From Pyropia yezoensis (lineage: Eukaryota > Rhodophyta > Bangiophyceae > Bangiales > Bangiaceae), in contig CM020619.1 of the NCBI GenBank assembly GCA_009829735.1, forward strand, positions 3,354,590 through 3,418,589: a DNA stretch of 64,000 nt, in the 5' to 3' direction. Within the stretch, counting starts at the first letter, position 1. Each line of letters begins with the position of its first letter. This document shows positions 43,304 through 54,263 of the stretch, in pieces. The position numbers and the translations under genes are program-made. Below the pieces are notes generated by a model. The model did not search any database. It was not told where the DNA came from and was given only the letters and a program-made list of their open reading frames with translations.

Positions 43304-46139
43304 GTCGGATGTTTCCCGGAGGGGTTTAACCGATAGTTAGACTCATGCTATGCGTAACGTGCTTCAACGGCGACCACGGCTCGATAGATGCAAACAAGGA
43401 AGTTTGTATGCCGAGGCAGTCTGCCCATTGGCTGACTGGGGGATGCCCAAGCGTGATTCTTTCTGTTCAAGAGACTCAAGGTAAAGACTGTCCATGTGAG
43501 TGTCCTGTGAGGCTTCCAGAGCGTGCTCCTTCAACTTGCTAGTCTTGGGTCACGCACTCAACAACCGAAGCTCATCTGGAACGGTATTCTGGAGTCCACA
43601 GATTGGATGAGGACAGGAATTGTCGGCCACTGCAGCCGCAGAACTTGCGACAAGTGCGCACTTGCGAGGCCAACCTGACAATGGGGCCGCCAACTCTGCT
43701 GGAGACGGTCCCTCGTCCACCGGACGCCCGGCTTGGCGGGTAGCCGTGTCAGAGCATGTCCCAGTAAATGATCTCGCACCGATGGTGACAGCGTGTACCC
43801 CCTCGGAATCGCCTCCAGAGCGACCTACATGAGACTGGTCCGATTTCGTACTGCATGATGCGGTGACCACTCGGCCGAACGAAAACAGCGCTTGCCAGGC
43901 CCGTGTTGGGCGTTGTTCGCCTAGCGAACGCCCCAGCGAAACGGAGCTTGCTGGGCTTGTTAGCTAACAAAATAGTTCGCTAGGACGCGCCAGGCGTTCG
44001 CTGGGTTTGCGTCAACAACGGACGATCGCTGCCGCTGCGGCACGTGAGAGCCGAGGGCAGTCCTTGCCGCAAACGAGGCGGCCGCCACCTTGACGGCTGC
44101 CACAGTCCGGGGTTGTCGCGGCTACGCGGTCGCGGTGACGTATTGGATAGGAAGTCTTTGTGAGCCGCTGCACGTGGGGCAGCAGCTAACGCGACCACGG
44201 TCGCCGACACGAAGTCGACGTGTTCGCCCGCGGCCCGATCGCCTCCCAGTGGTTAAGTGCCCTAATGCAACGCTTAGACGCAAGGTTAGACTCACTCAAC
44301 TGACGTCCGAGGGCGTGTCGACCGCTCATTGGTCATCTAAACTCTAGTTTGACCGTCAAGCACTTGAGACGATCCTGAGAGCGCCGAAGCGTACGAGGTC
44401 CTTTGTGTAACGTCCACGTGAGACCTGGCCGAACGCACTGGACGGATTTTCTACTGTTCAGACGTTCGTTCGCGGAACGATCCGCGGACGATTTTTCCGT
44501 CGTTCCGGCACACCGAGTTGTCCGCTCCTGTTCGCCATTTCGTTCTATTGTCACACCCTCTGACGATGAGTAGAGCCCCCGTCAGCAACCCCCTGAGGGG
44601 GCCGGGGGCTGACGACCCTGAACTGGCGCCATTCATTTCGGAACGATTTGCGACCACCGGCAGTTGGTTCGGGCCCATGTGCTAACTGAGGCTCGCACGA
44701 GGGGGTGGCAAAATTAACATGTTGACGGGGGACGACTGGAGGGCGATGTATTGAGACTCTTTTTCTGCCCGGGAGTGCTCCTTCTTGAAACGCGCTGAGG
44801 CATCGGTAAATGTTCCATGGCATGAGCACTTGTGATTGGTTGTCGAGTGCTCTCCAGAGTGACCACGTGCTGCCACCCGCAGCCCTCTGCTGCAGGACGT
44901 GCCACCAGAATCTGGTGAATGAGTGGCCTCGGCAGGTGTGGGTTGCGATCTCTCTTGCCGCCGTCCCCCCTGTCGCCCTCCCGTCGCCCCCATTTCCGCG
45001 GCCCGGTTGCGGTGCCGAGAGTGGCGATGGGGGCTGCAGCGGGGGTTGCCTTCCCCGCCGGCCCCACCGGCGGCTCTCGTCCGTAGCGACATGGTCGACC
45101 CCACCAACCTTGTCGCTGGCCGACCCGTTTGCTTCTCGTTCGACGTCTCCTTCCTCGTGGTATTCTACGTGTCGTGCTCGGCGGCGTCACCGACAACCAC
45201 GGCACCGACGACGCTGGCGGTGGGAACCTATGGAAGGCGGCGGCGGCGGTGGCGGCCACAGCTGCGGCGTTCTCGGCGCCGGCCGCGCTCCACCCGGGAC
45301 GCACCCGTCGTTGCCGCGACCGTGCCGTCGCGATTGTCGATCTCCCTGGTTGATGTGTGTGTGGCAGTTGTGAGGGATCGACACGGTATCGTTGGCGTTG
45401 GTCGTGGCTGCGGCACTCACGCAGGTGGTTGGCGGCAAAGAAGTTGTGGGGGCGGACGGCGGCTGTCTGGCGCGCCTTGCCGCCTCGCGGCGAGCGGGGG
45501 TGATGGTGGGGGGCAGGTTTCGGTCATGGCTGCCAGGCGCTGCTTGTGAATCCTCTTTCACCGCTCATTGTTCTTCGCCAAGAGGACGAGATCCCCCACG
45601 CGTCGGCCGTGCCAGCATCTGTGTGGGCGCATGTGTTGTTTGTGTTCCCCCCCCCGCTCCGTCATCCCCTCCCCCCCCCGTCCCCTCCCCCTTCCTTCCC
45701 CCCGTTCTCCGTCTCTCCCCGAGCTCATGTCTCTCCCACCCCCCCCCCCCCCCCCCATCCCTTGCCCTGCGCGGCGTCGTCCTATCGCTCCCACTGGTTG
45801 CGATGGTCGCCGAGCACCCCGCCCCCAGCTGCGGTCCTCTTTAGGCATCGGTGCAAAAAGCGGCCCGTCCATCACTTATCCCGCCACGTGTCGTTCTGCT
45901 CCGTTGCTCACATGGCTGCCGGCGTGGCCCCCGACACGTGACGATGGCACTGTGTCACGCCGCCTCTGCCACCGTCGCTGTCGCCGCCACCACTCTCGCC
46001 ATTGTCGCCCCCGCCCCCGCCGCCGCGGTCACAGTCATCGCCCCCGCCCCCGCCGCCGCAGGTACCTCTGCCGTGGCGGGGCTGTCTTCCCGCGGCGCCA
46101 CCGCATCGTGGCCACCCCCTCCGTCACGACCTCCGACAG
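43304..46139. other. Gene-poor interval with inverted repeats, no supported gene
   Basis: About 2.8 kb. Between 43,912 and 44,005 there are nested inverted repeats: a GTTCGC-CTA-GCGAAC hairpin, the 14-bp palindrome TTGTTAGCTAACAA at 43,957-43,970, and CCCAGCGAA paired with TTCGCTGGG about 55 bp later. C-rich tracts lie near 45,650-45,760. Frames in this interval show no family resemblance. Confidence 0.6.
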
Positions 46140-49060
46140 CTACCGGCCTCGCCGCTGCTGCCAGCCGCGCCGTCGCCGCCGGTGCCGCCCGCGCCGTCGC
46201 CGCCGGTGCCGCCCGCGCCGTCACCGCCGGTGCCGCCCGCGCCTACGCTGCAAGTGTCGTCTGCTCCGCGTCTGCTGTTGCCGGCCGGCGCCGGTGGCGG
46301 CCGTTCCGCCGCGGCCGTCTTCGCCGGCCGTGCCGGAAGCGCCCGTGACGGCCACCCGCCGCGGCCGCCGTTGGCGCCCGTGCCGGCGGCGCCGGTGGCG
46401 GCTGTCCCGCCGCAGCTGTTGTTGGCTACCCGGCGGCCACAGTTGCTGGTCGTCTCGCCGCCGCTGCCCCCGACCCTCTCGCCGCTGCTGGCGTCCACCG
46501 CCCTGTCGCTCCTGTCACAGGCCGCGTGGCCGGCGCTGGCGTCTGCCGCATTGTCGCCCCTGCTGATGGTCTCCGTGCCGCACGTGGTGCTAGCCGCCCT
46601 GTCGCAGCTGCCGCTGGCACCTGCCGCCCCGTCGCCGCAGTCGCCTGCCGCCCTGTCGCCGCTACCGCCGGCCGGCTCGCCACCGCTTGCGTCCCTTGCT
46701 ATTTCACCGCGTCCACTGACCGCACGGCCGCGGCTGGCGCCTGCCACCCTGTCGCCACTGCCGCTGGCCGGCCCGCCGCACGTAGGGCTTGCCTCCCCGT
46801 CGCCGCTGCCGCCGACCGTCTCGCCGCCGCTGATGCCTGCCGCTCTGTCGCCGCTGCCACCCACCGCCGTTCCGCACGTGGCGCCTGTCGCCCTGTCTCC
46901 GCGCCCACCTACCACCTCGCCGCCATTGGCGTCAGCCGCCCAGTCGCTGCTGAAACTCGCCGCGTGGCCGCCGCTAGCGCCTGCCGCCCTGTCGCCGCAG
47001 CCGCCCACCGCATCACCACCCCTGGCGCTTGCGGCCTCGCCGCCCCTGGCGCCTGCCGCTCTTTGGCCGCTGCCGCCCACCGCGTCGCCACCCGTAGCGC
47101 TCGCGTCTTCGCTGCCCCTGGCGCCCGCTGCCCTGTCGCCGCTGCCGCCGGCCGCCTCGCTGCAGTTTGCGCCTGCCGCCCAGTGGCCGCTGCGGCCAGC
47201 CGCCGCGCCACCGCCGGCGTGTGCCGCTCTATCGCCGATGCCAGTAGCCGCGTGGCCCGTGCTAGCGCCTGCCGCTCTGTTCCCCCTGCTGCTGACTGTC
47301 GCCCCACCACTGACACCTGCCGCCCTGGCGCCACCGCCGCCGACCGCCTCGCCACCATTGGCGCGTGCTGCCCTGTCGCCGCTGTGGCCGACCGCCACGC
47401 CGCCGCCGACGTCGGCCGCTCTGTCCCTGCTGTCAGTAGCCGCGTGGCCCCCCCTGGCGCCTGCCGCCTTGTCGCCGCTGCCAGCCACTGTGTCGCCACC
47501 CCCGGCCCTCGTGGTCTCGCCGCCGTTGGCCCCTGACGCCCTGTCCCCGCTGCCGCCGACAGCCTCGCCACCGTTGGCGTCAGCCGCCGTGTTGCGGACG
47601 TGGCCGCAAACGCCAGTGGCGGCGACGCGGCGGGCAGCAGCAGCGACAGAGCAGCAGACGCTGGCGCCTGCCGCCATGTCGCCGCTGCCGCCCTGTCGCC
47701 GCTGCCGCCCACCGCGTCGCCGCCCCTGGTGCGCGCGGCCTCGCCGCCCCTGGCGCCTGCCGCCCCGTCCACGCGGCCGCGGACCGCCTCGCTGTAACGG
47801 GCGCCTTGCGCCCTGTCGCCGCCGCCGGCGTGTGCCGCTCTGACGCCGCTGCCAGTAGCCGCGTGGCCGCCGCTGGCGCCTGCCGCCCTGTCGCCGTTGG
47901 CGCCCAGTCGCTGCTGCCGCGCACCGCGTCGCCGCCCCTTGCGCTCGCGTCCTCGCCGCCGCAAGCGCCTGCTGCCCGGTCGCCGCTGCCGCCGACGGCC
48001 TCGCCGCCATTGGTGCGTGCTGGCCTGTAGCGGGCGCGGCCGGCCGGCGCGCCGCCGCCAGCGTCTGCTGCTCTGTCGCTGCTGCTGCCCGCCGCGTCGC
48101 CGCCACTGGCGTTTGCGGCCTCGCCGCCCCCAGCGCCTGCCGCTCGGTCGCCGCTGCCGCCGGCCGCCTCGCTGCGATAAGCGCGTGCTGCGCTGTCGTC
48201 ACCGTGGCCGGCTGGCGCGCCGCCGCCGGCGTCTGCCGCCCTGTCGCCGCTGCCAGTAGCCGCGTGTCCGCCGCTGGCGCCTGCCGCCCTGTCGCCGCTG
48301 GCGCCCAGTCGCTGCTGCCGCGCACCGCGTCGCCGCCCCTGGCACTCGCCGCCTCGCCGACCCTGGCACCTGCCGCCCTGGGTCCGCTCCCGCTGACCGC
48401 CTCGTTGCCGCTGGCGTCGGCCGCTCTGTCGCCGCAGCCAACGACAGCCGTTCCCCACGTGGCAACTGCCGCCCTGTCGCCGCTGGCGCCAACGACCTCG
48501 CCGCTGCCGGCGTCGGCCGGTATGTCCCTGTCCCCGCTGCCGCCCACCACAGCGCCACCGTTAGCGTCAGCCGCCGTGTTGGAGACGTCGCCGGCCGGCG
48601 CGGCGCCGCCGGCGTCGGCCGCTCTGTCCCTGCTGCCAGTAGCCGCGTGTCTGCCGCTGGCGCCTGCCGCCATGTCGCCGCTGCCGCCCTGTCGCCGCTG
48701 CCGCCCACCGCGTCGCCGCCCCTGGTGCGCGCGGCCTCGCCGCCGCTGGCGCCTGCCGCCCTGTCGACGCTGCCGACGACCAACTCGCTGCCGCTGGTGC
48801 CTGCCGCTCCGTCGCCGTAGCCACTTACCGCCGTTCCTCACGTGGCACCTGCCACCCTGTCAAGGCGGCTGCCAACTACCTCGTCGCCATTGGCGCTAGC
48901 CGCCCAGTCACTGCTCCAACTCGCCGCGTAGCCCCCGCTGGCGCCTGCCACCCTGTCGCCACTGCCGCTGGCCGGCTCGCCGCACGTAGGGCTTGCCTCC
49001 CCGTCGCCGCTGCCGCCGACCGTCTCGCCGCCGCTGTCACCACCCGCGGTGGACAGGGCG
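46140..49060. repeat. Degenerate 48-bp minisatellite (16-residue periodicity), about 2.9 kb
   Basis: On the plus strand the repeat translates to a 16-residue unit close to PPLAPAALSPLPPTAS with occasional half units of 8 residues, so insertions and deletions occur in multiples of 24 bp over long runs. The array is degenerate, with units about 70-90% alike by eye. Long frames exist on both strands (plus about 46,002-47,843; minus about 46,124-48,841) because of this periodicity. A proline/serine/alanine-rich structural protein is conceivable, but neither strand shows a start context, ordered domain or splice pattern that would decide it. Confidence 0.85.
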
Positions 49061-50202
49061 TCGCAACGGCCGGCCAGACAGTGGGGGGGGCTGGCGGGGG
49101 TGCCCTACGCCGCCGTCGCGGCGGCCGCCGCCGCACCCGTCTCTACCGCCGCGGGAGACCAACCGACCCCCACAGCCGCTGCTCTCACGTTGGGGGCAGA
49201 CATGGTACCATCCAGGCGGAAAGGCAAGAAAAAACACCAAGAGAGCGCGCATTAACGACAACGCCCACAGCGGTCGCGCCGCTGACCCGGGTTTGAGGTC
49301 TGCGTCGGTGTCGCCTCCGCCACCGCCGCCGCCGCCACAACCGCAGTCAGAGGGCGCAGTCGGGTCCGTCTCAGCCTCCCCGTCGCGGTCCTCGCAGGGC
49401 CGCCGTGACGACCACAAACGCTCAAGGCGTGCGCCCCGCAGAGCACCCCACACAGCGCGCGCGCTCTGCACCGTCTCGCCCCCCGCCACCACCGCCGCGT
49501 CCTCCGCCGTGCTCGGCCGCGAACACACATCGGGGGGCTCGCATCGTCGTCCGCGGCGACGTCCACTCTACGGTTGGGGTCCGCGTCGCCGCCACCGATG
49601 CCGCTGCTAGCACCACTGCACATCGAGAGGGCCGGCAGGCCAGCGTCAGGGGGGCCACCATCCCCAGCGCCCCGCCCGGCCCGCCGCCACAACCCCCCGC
49701 GACGGGCTCCGGGCGGGACACGCAGAGGGTAGCGGGCAGGGGCCCGCCGCCACCGCCACCGCTGTAGCCGCCTTACCCACCGACACCGCCGCAATCACAG
49801 GAGTGCACCTCGATCGCGGTACGGTCGTAGAAACGCGCCATCTGACACGCGGGCGGTGTCCGCCAGCGAAACGCCCACCCCCCCCCCCCGCGGCGGAGGG
49901 TGCCCTCCCCTCAAACAATGGCCACGCCCGCACCACGGGAGCCCCCCGAGGCGTACGCCCCGATGCCCTGCGTGTCAAATACGGGTGGCCTGCCACCAGG
50001 CGGGGAGCCGCCCCCACCGGAGACCGCAGCAGCAGGGCCACGAGGAAGGACGCCCCCGAGCGGGACAGCGCCGGCGACGGCGCGGGGGCAGGAGTAGGGG
50101 GCGCAGCCGCCACCACCCGCTCCAGCGGGGACACCCGAGGCAACGGGGGCACCGACCCCCTGCCCGCCGCCGCCGTCACCGCCCCCTTCCGCGGCCGTTG
50201 CT
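49061..50202. other. GC-rich low-complexity interval, no supported gene
   Basis: Between the minisatellite and the ankyrin frame. Frames on both strands are proline-, arginine- or glycine-rich without recognisable domains. Some of it may be 3' sequence of the ankyrin gene. Confidence 0.5.
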
Positions 50203-50946
50203 TTAGGGCCACAGGGTTTGCCCGCAAGCCGCCGCAAGCAGCGCCTCCACATGACGGTGCCGGTCCTGGTCGGCCGCCCAGGCCTCGGGCGAGCTCGTGG
50301 CCATCATAGGCACCGTCCGACGACGCGGGGCGCACGTTTGGGCCCGCACACCCGCCGCCAACAGCACAGCCACCACCCCCATATGGCCACCATTTAAGGC
50401 GGCGATCATGGTAGCGTGATTGCCCCAGCCGGCCGCGCCGGCAACGGCGCCAGCACGCGTCAACAGCATCGCCAGCTCCGTGTCGCCGCTGGTCGCGGTC
50501 GCGTGCAAGAGCGACCGGGTGCACGATGCGTCGGCGACAGCACCCGCCGACAGCAGTACCTTCACCACCCCATGGCGGCCAAGGCTGGCGGCCAAGTCCA
50601 GGGGAGTATGCCCAGCATGGTCCGCCACATTTACGGCGGCACCCGGCTCTGCGAGCGCCGCCACCACCCTATCAACTCGAGGAGAGGATTCGGGGGTCTC
50701 GGCGGCCGAGTGCAAGGGCGTCCGCGCACAAATGTCGGCCGCGTCGACGGCGGCGCCCGCCGCGATCAGCACCGCCACCGCCTCGACGTGGCCACCGCGC
50801 GCGGCAAGGTGTAGGGGCGTCTGCCCATCCGAGTTCGCCACATCAACCTTGGAGACCGCCGCCTCAAGTCGGCCGGCGGGGGGGGTGGGAGGGGTGAATC
50901 TGCCGGCGCGGCGGGTGGGGCCGAGGGCACGGTGCGGCCGCGCCAC
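50203..50946 (-). CDS. Ankyrin-repeat protein, fragment or unspliced exon
   Basis: About 247 codons with four to six ankyrin repeats; the first is textbook (DGQTPLHLAARGGHVEAVAVLIAAGA), followed by ARTPLHSAAE and GHTPLDLAA repeats and a more degenerate pair. Ankyrin repeats mediate protein binding. No ATG lies near the start: the frame opens after a TAA at about 50,959-50,961 and the first candidate codon is GTG, so an upstream exon or a truncated gene is likely. The stop is at 50,203. It lies upstream of, and divergent from, the NTPase-REase gene at 51,761; no functional link is evident. Confidence 0.65.
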   Translation of the reverse strand: MARPHRALGPTRRAGRFTPPTPPAGRLEAAVSKVDVANSDGQTPLHLAARGGHVEAVAVLIAAGAAVDAADICARTPLHSAAETPESSPRVDRVVAALAEPGAAVNVADHAGHTPLDLAASLGRHGVVKVLLSAGAVADASCTRSLLHATATSGDTELAMLLTRAGAVAGAAGWGNHATMIAALNGGHMGVVAVLLAAGVRAQTCAPRRRTVPMMATSSPEAWAADQDRHRHVEALLAAACGQTLWP

Positions 50947-51069
50947 CCGCTGCGGGGGTTAGCTAAGACCCCCCGAAATCGGACTCGGCGTTTCTCGCCT
51001 CCTGGTTGGATGGTCGCTGGGACCGTCGTGGGATGTCAGCTCAGCTTATGATTGGTGAAACGTCCTTCG

Positions 51070-51520
51070 TCGTGCAGAGGCCTTCAGGATTTCTGCCGAG
51101 GCCTTCAGGATTCTGCGCGAGAACCTGAAGGCTGTGGTTTCCCTGGTTGCGGAACAGGGACGACCCGTTTCTCCGCGTGCGCTCGGCTCTCCTCCCCTCC
51201 GTACCCGCGCCCGCTGCACCGGCTCGGCTCCTTCGTGCTGTCCCCTGCACCGGCTCGGCTCCTCCGTGCCGCCCGCTGCACCTGCTCGGCTCCTTTGTGC
51301 CCCCGCGCCCGCTGCACCAGGCTCGGCTCCTTTGTGCCCCCCGCTGCACCTGCTCGGCTCCTTTGTGCCCCCGCGCCCGCTGCACCAGGCTCGGCTCCTT
51401 TGTGCCGCCCGCTGCACCGGCTCGGCTCCTCTGCGCCGGCTCGGCTTCTTTGTACTGCCCGCTGCACCGGCTCGGCTCCTCCGTGCCGCTTGCTGCACCT
51501 GCTCAGCCAACCTGGCGACT
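51070..51520. repeat. Short tandem repeats upstream of the NTPase-REase gene
   Basis: First a direct duplication of a GAGGCCTTCAGGATT block (51,079-51,118), then about ten copies of a CTGCACC(G/T)GCTCGGCTCCT unit spaced 28-60 bp apart. The repeat keeps an open frame on both strands; I treat it as leader or intergenic DNA, not protein. Confidence 0.8.
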
Positions 51521-51760
51521 TTCCGCGCAGGGTCTACGTGCGCTCTGTGGAGCCGATTCAAGGAGTCTGCCGGAGACAACGGTACGCATGGCCGGGGCGA
51601 AGGTTGTGGAGATGGTCCCGGCGGCGGCGACGGCTCGACGTCGTGCTCGGCAATGCGACCGCGACCCGTCTGGAGCTTGCTCAGCAGGCGTTGCCTGTCG
51701 TGGTCTGCGAGCTGCGTTCCTGAGCGGCCTGGTGCGTGCTCCTCCTCTGTGTCTGCGGGC

Positions 51761-53998
51761 ATGGTCATGCGTTTGGGGCGACTAGGTGGTGCGCTTCCAA
51801 TTTTAGAGGAGCTCGGTGCCCGCCGGCAAGACGGGCTCCCTCCACATGCCGACGACCTGTTTTCGCCGACCCCGCCGATGGACCTGGAGGTGCAGTCCAC
51901 GGAGCGTGAGATTGGGCAGCTGTGGTCGGCTGTGTATGACGTGCGGCGTCGCCAGTCTCCCCCGAGGCGGACCCTTCCGTCCCCGACCCCCCGACTCAAG
52001 GTGCGGCAGAGGAAGACGAAGTCGGTTCGTTGCCCGGCACTGTACTTGCGCGCATCGGGCGGTGGCGGCAAGACGGAGACCTTGCGGCAGTTCATCAACC
52101 TGAAGGACGACAGTGACGTGGTGCCGCCGCAGGCCCAGCGACTTGCGAGTGAATCCCAGATCTACGCTCTCAACTTCAATGGCATGTCTGCGGTGGAACC
52201 TGCGGTGGAGGACGTCTTCATGAAGGGCTCCTCTGCCTACTTGCCCCTGCTCCTGCGCATGCTCTACCTTGAGCGTGCGAACTTCAACTCGTGCAGCTGG
52301 GCCGCCTTCTGTGCGGCCTGCGTCGAAGCGCATGATGCCGGGACGCTCTCATCATCCGCTGTTATTAAGGAGGTGAAGGAGCTCCTGGCCTACCGGCGTG
52401 GCCACCCAGGAGCTCCTGTGCTCCTGGTTGTGGACGAGCTGCTCAAGTGCAACAGCCTCAAGACCCCCGAGGGGTGGGAGGCGAGCACTGTGGCGGGCAA
52501 GTACCGGTCGCTGTGTTGCCGCCTGCTGGATGTCGAGCTCGGCAACGTCATCTTCGCCACGCTCAGCTACCAGTTCGTGGCGGACGAGCGCACGGGCTCC
52601 AACCGTCGGGTGGTGATGGGCACTTCGCTCTCCAACTTTTTGATGGAGGATGTCGTGGCCCTGCTCGACGCTGCCTTTACCTACCTGTACAACGTGGAGG
52701 ATCTGGGTGTGAAGTCCGACGGCTCCATCGGACACGTCGACCTCTGTGTGCAGCTCGACTCCCCGGAGTACTTCGAGCTGCTGCAGTCACTGGCCTCTCT
52801 GACCGGGGGCCAACGCCGGATTGTGTCGGAGCTGTACGGAGCCATCTGGGAGTGCAAGAAGGGCGCCACTGTCGAGGGGCTGATCCAAGACTGTGGCGCT
52901 CAAGTTGCTCTCAAGCCGACGAGCACGCCTGCGCTAGGGCGAGACAAGGACTACACGGAGGCGGTGTTGCGGGTGCTGCTGCTGAACAAGGCGGTGTCCG
53001 TGACGGGGACGCTCGTCAAGGTCAGCCGTGGTGCCAAGGGCGTCCTGACGGAGCCAGTTCGTCGCCGGCCATCTGATGACGGCACTACCCCGTACTACAC
53101 CTTTGACGAGCTGGCCTCCTCGTCCAGCCTCTTCTTGCACGAGTTGGACCGAGAGGACATTGCGCGCGTGACGATCATACCCGCCACGCTCATCTTCCTC
53201 GAGAACCATGCCATAGACCAGCCGAGCGCGTCCCTCCTGTCGGTTGTGGCGGACCTGGTGGCGACCGAGTCGGAGCTGAGATGGAAGGCGTGGGAGCTGT
53301 TCCATGTCCGCTGGGAGCGTGCAGTGTCCCTAGCGCGTTCCTTGTCGCCTCTGGCGTTTAGTCGGTCGTCACTGTCCGAGCTCTACAAGCTGTCGAAGGG
53401 GACGTATGTCGGCTCAAGTCCCGTCTTCCATACTCCGGTGGACGCGTCCGTCTTCCGCTCGGAGATTGAGACAGTCGCCGATGCGCATGCGTTTTGGGAG
53501 TTTGCGCTTAAGCCCGACAAGTGTGACGCGCTCTGCCGCACGCTGTACCTAATGCCTGACGATTGCCCTGGTGTCGACGCTGTGGCGTTCCATCGACGCT
53601 GTGGCACCCGCGGTGGCTCGGAGATCCTTGCTGTGTTGTTCCAGTTCAAGTACACGGTGGACGCAGCGTCCACCATGCTGTCCACGGCAGACGTCAAGAC
53701 CTGCTGGGAGAGCCTTGCCCATGCCGACTGCGTTGGTGATCTGTGGGACGCGTGGAAGGACAAGATTGCCCTCATCTTTGTAGCGCGGCGCTCCAGCTAC
53801 ACCATCTCTCCTCCCAAGGAGACCCAGTCGCCAACCAAGGAGCGCGGCACGCCCATTCCTCGTATGGAGGACTGGTCTGAGCGCGTCGCTGTGCTGGCGG
53901 CTGAGGACCTGGAGGCCGTGTATGGACCGGCGCTCGCCTCGTTCGTGGAGGCGGCTGACCTTTTGCTGCCTCGCAACGTGAGCGCAACAAGTGGATGA
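51761..53998 (+). CDS. P-loop NTPase + REase-fold protein of the Crinkler/RHS type
   Basis: 745 residues from the ATG at 51,761; an ATG at 51,653 in the same frame is an alternative, and translation further upstream is repeat. Walker A ASGGGGKT is near residue 98 and Walker B LLVVDE near residue 222, followed by an ATL/SYQF sensor-like strand and a winged-helix-like middle. Near residues 600-630 a restriction-endonuclease-fold signature appears: GVDAV, then a strand ending FQFKYT (the Q-x-K form of E-x-K). This NTPase plus REase order is that of Crinkler-RHS-type proteins (trypanosome RHS, fungal/oomycete CR proteins), thought to derive from mobile-element or conflict systems. The frame looks intact. 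It is tail to tail with a distant paralogue at 54,264. Host function unknown. Confidence 0.7.
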   Translation: MVMRLGRLGGALPILEELGARRQDGLPPHADDLFSPTPPMDLEVQSTEREIGQLWSAVYDVRRRQSPPRRTLPSPTPRLKVRQRKTKSVRCPALYLRASGGGGKTETLRQFINLKDDSDVVPPQAQRLASESQIYALNFNGMSAVEPAVEDVFMKGSSAYLPLLLRMLYLERANFNSCSWAAFCAACVEAHDAGTLSSSAVIKEVKELLAYRRGHPGAPVLLVVDELLKCNSLKTPEGWEASTVAGKYRSLCCRLLDVELGNVIFATLSYQFVADERTGSNRRVVMGTSLSNFLMEDVVALLDAAFTYLYNVEDLGVKSDGSIGHVDLCVQLDSPEYFELLQSLASLTGGQRRIVSELYGAIWECKKGATVEGLIQDCGAQVALKPTSTPALGRDKDYTEAVLRVLLLNKAVSVTGTLVKVSRGAKGVLTEPVRRRPSDDGTTPYYTFDELASSSSLFLHELDREDIARVTIIPATLIFLENHAIDQPSASLLSVVADLVATESELRWKAWELFHVRWERAVSLARSLSPLAFSRSSLSELYKLSKGTYVGSSPVFHTPVDASVFRSEIETVADAHAFWEFALKPDKCDALCRTLYLMPDDCPGVDAVAFHRRCGTRGGSEILAVLFQFKYTVDAASTMLSTADVKTCWESLAHADCVGDLWDAWKDKIALIFVARRSSYTISPPKETQSPTKERGTPIPRMEDWSERVAVLAAEDLEAVYGPALASFVEAADLLLPRNVSATSG

Positions 53999-54263
53999 CT
54001 CAGTGCCGGTTTTCTGCACCTGCGGCGCTCCGCGACCTGGCGCTGAGGGAGGCGCTCTGCAGGGCAGGCTGGGCCCGCACCGGAGGCCCTCGCGTCCTCT
54101 CGCTAGCAGAGGTGGTGGGGGTAGAGGTGGGCGAATGAGGCTCGCTGCGGGGTGTGATGGTCGCGTGATGGCAGACGCCCCCCTCTCCACACCCGGCCGC
54201 CACTAGAGCCGCGCACTCTGCGGCGTCCACTACAAGCCCAAACACACAAGGGAGAAAAGCGCC

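Noticed and set aside
46124-48841. A 905-codon frame on the minus strand (Gly/Ala/Arg/Asp repeats)
   Set aside because: It is the reverse reading of the 48-bp minisatellite, whose period is a multiple of 3, so both strands stay open without coding.
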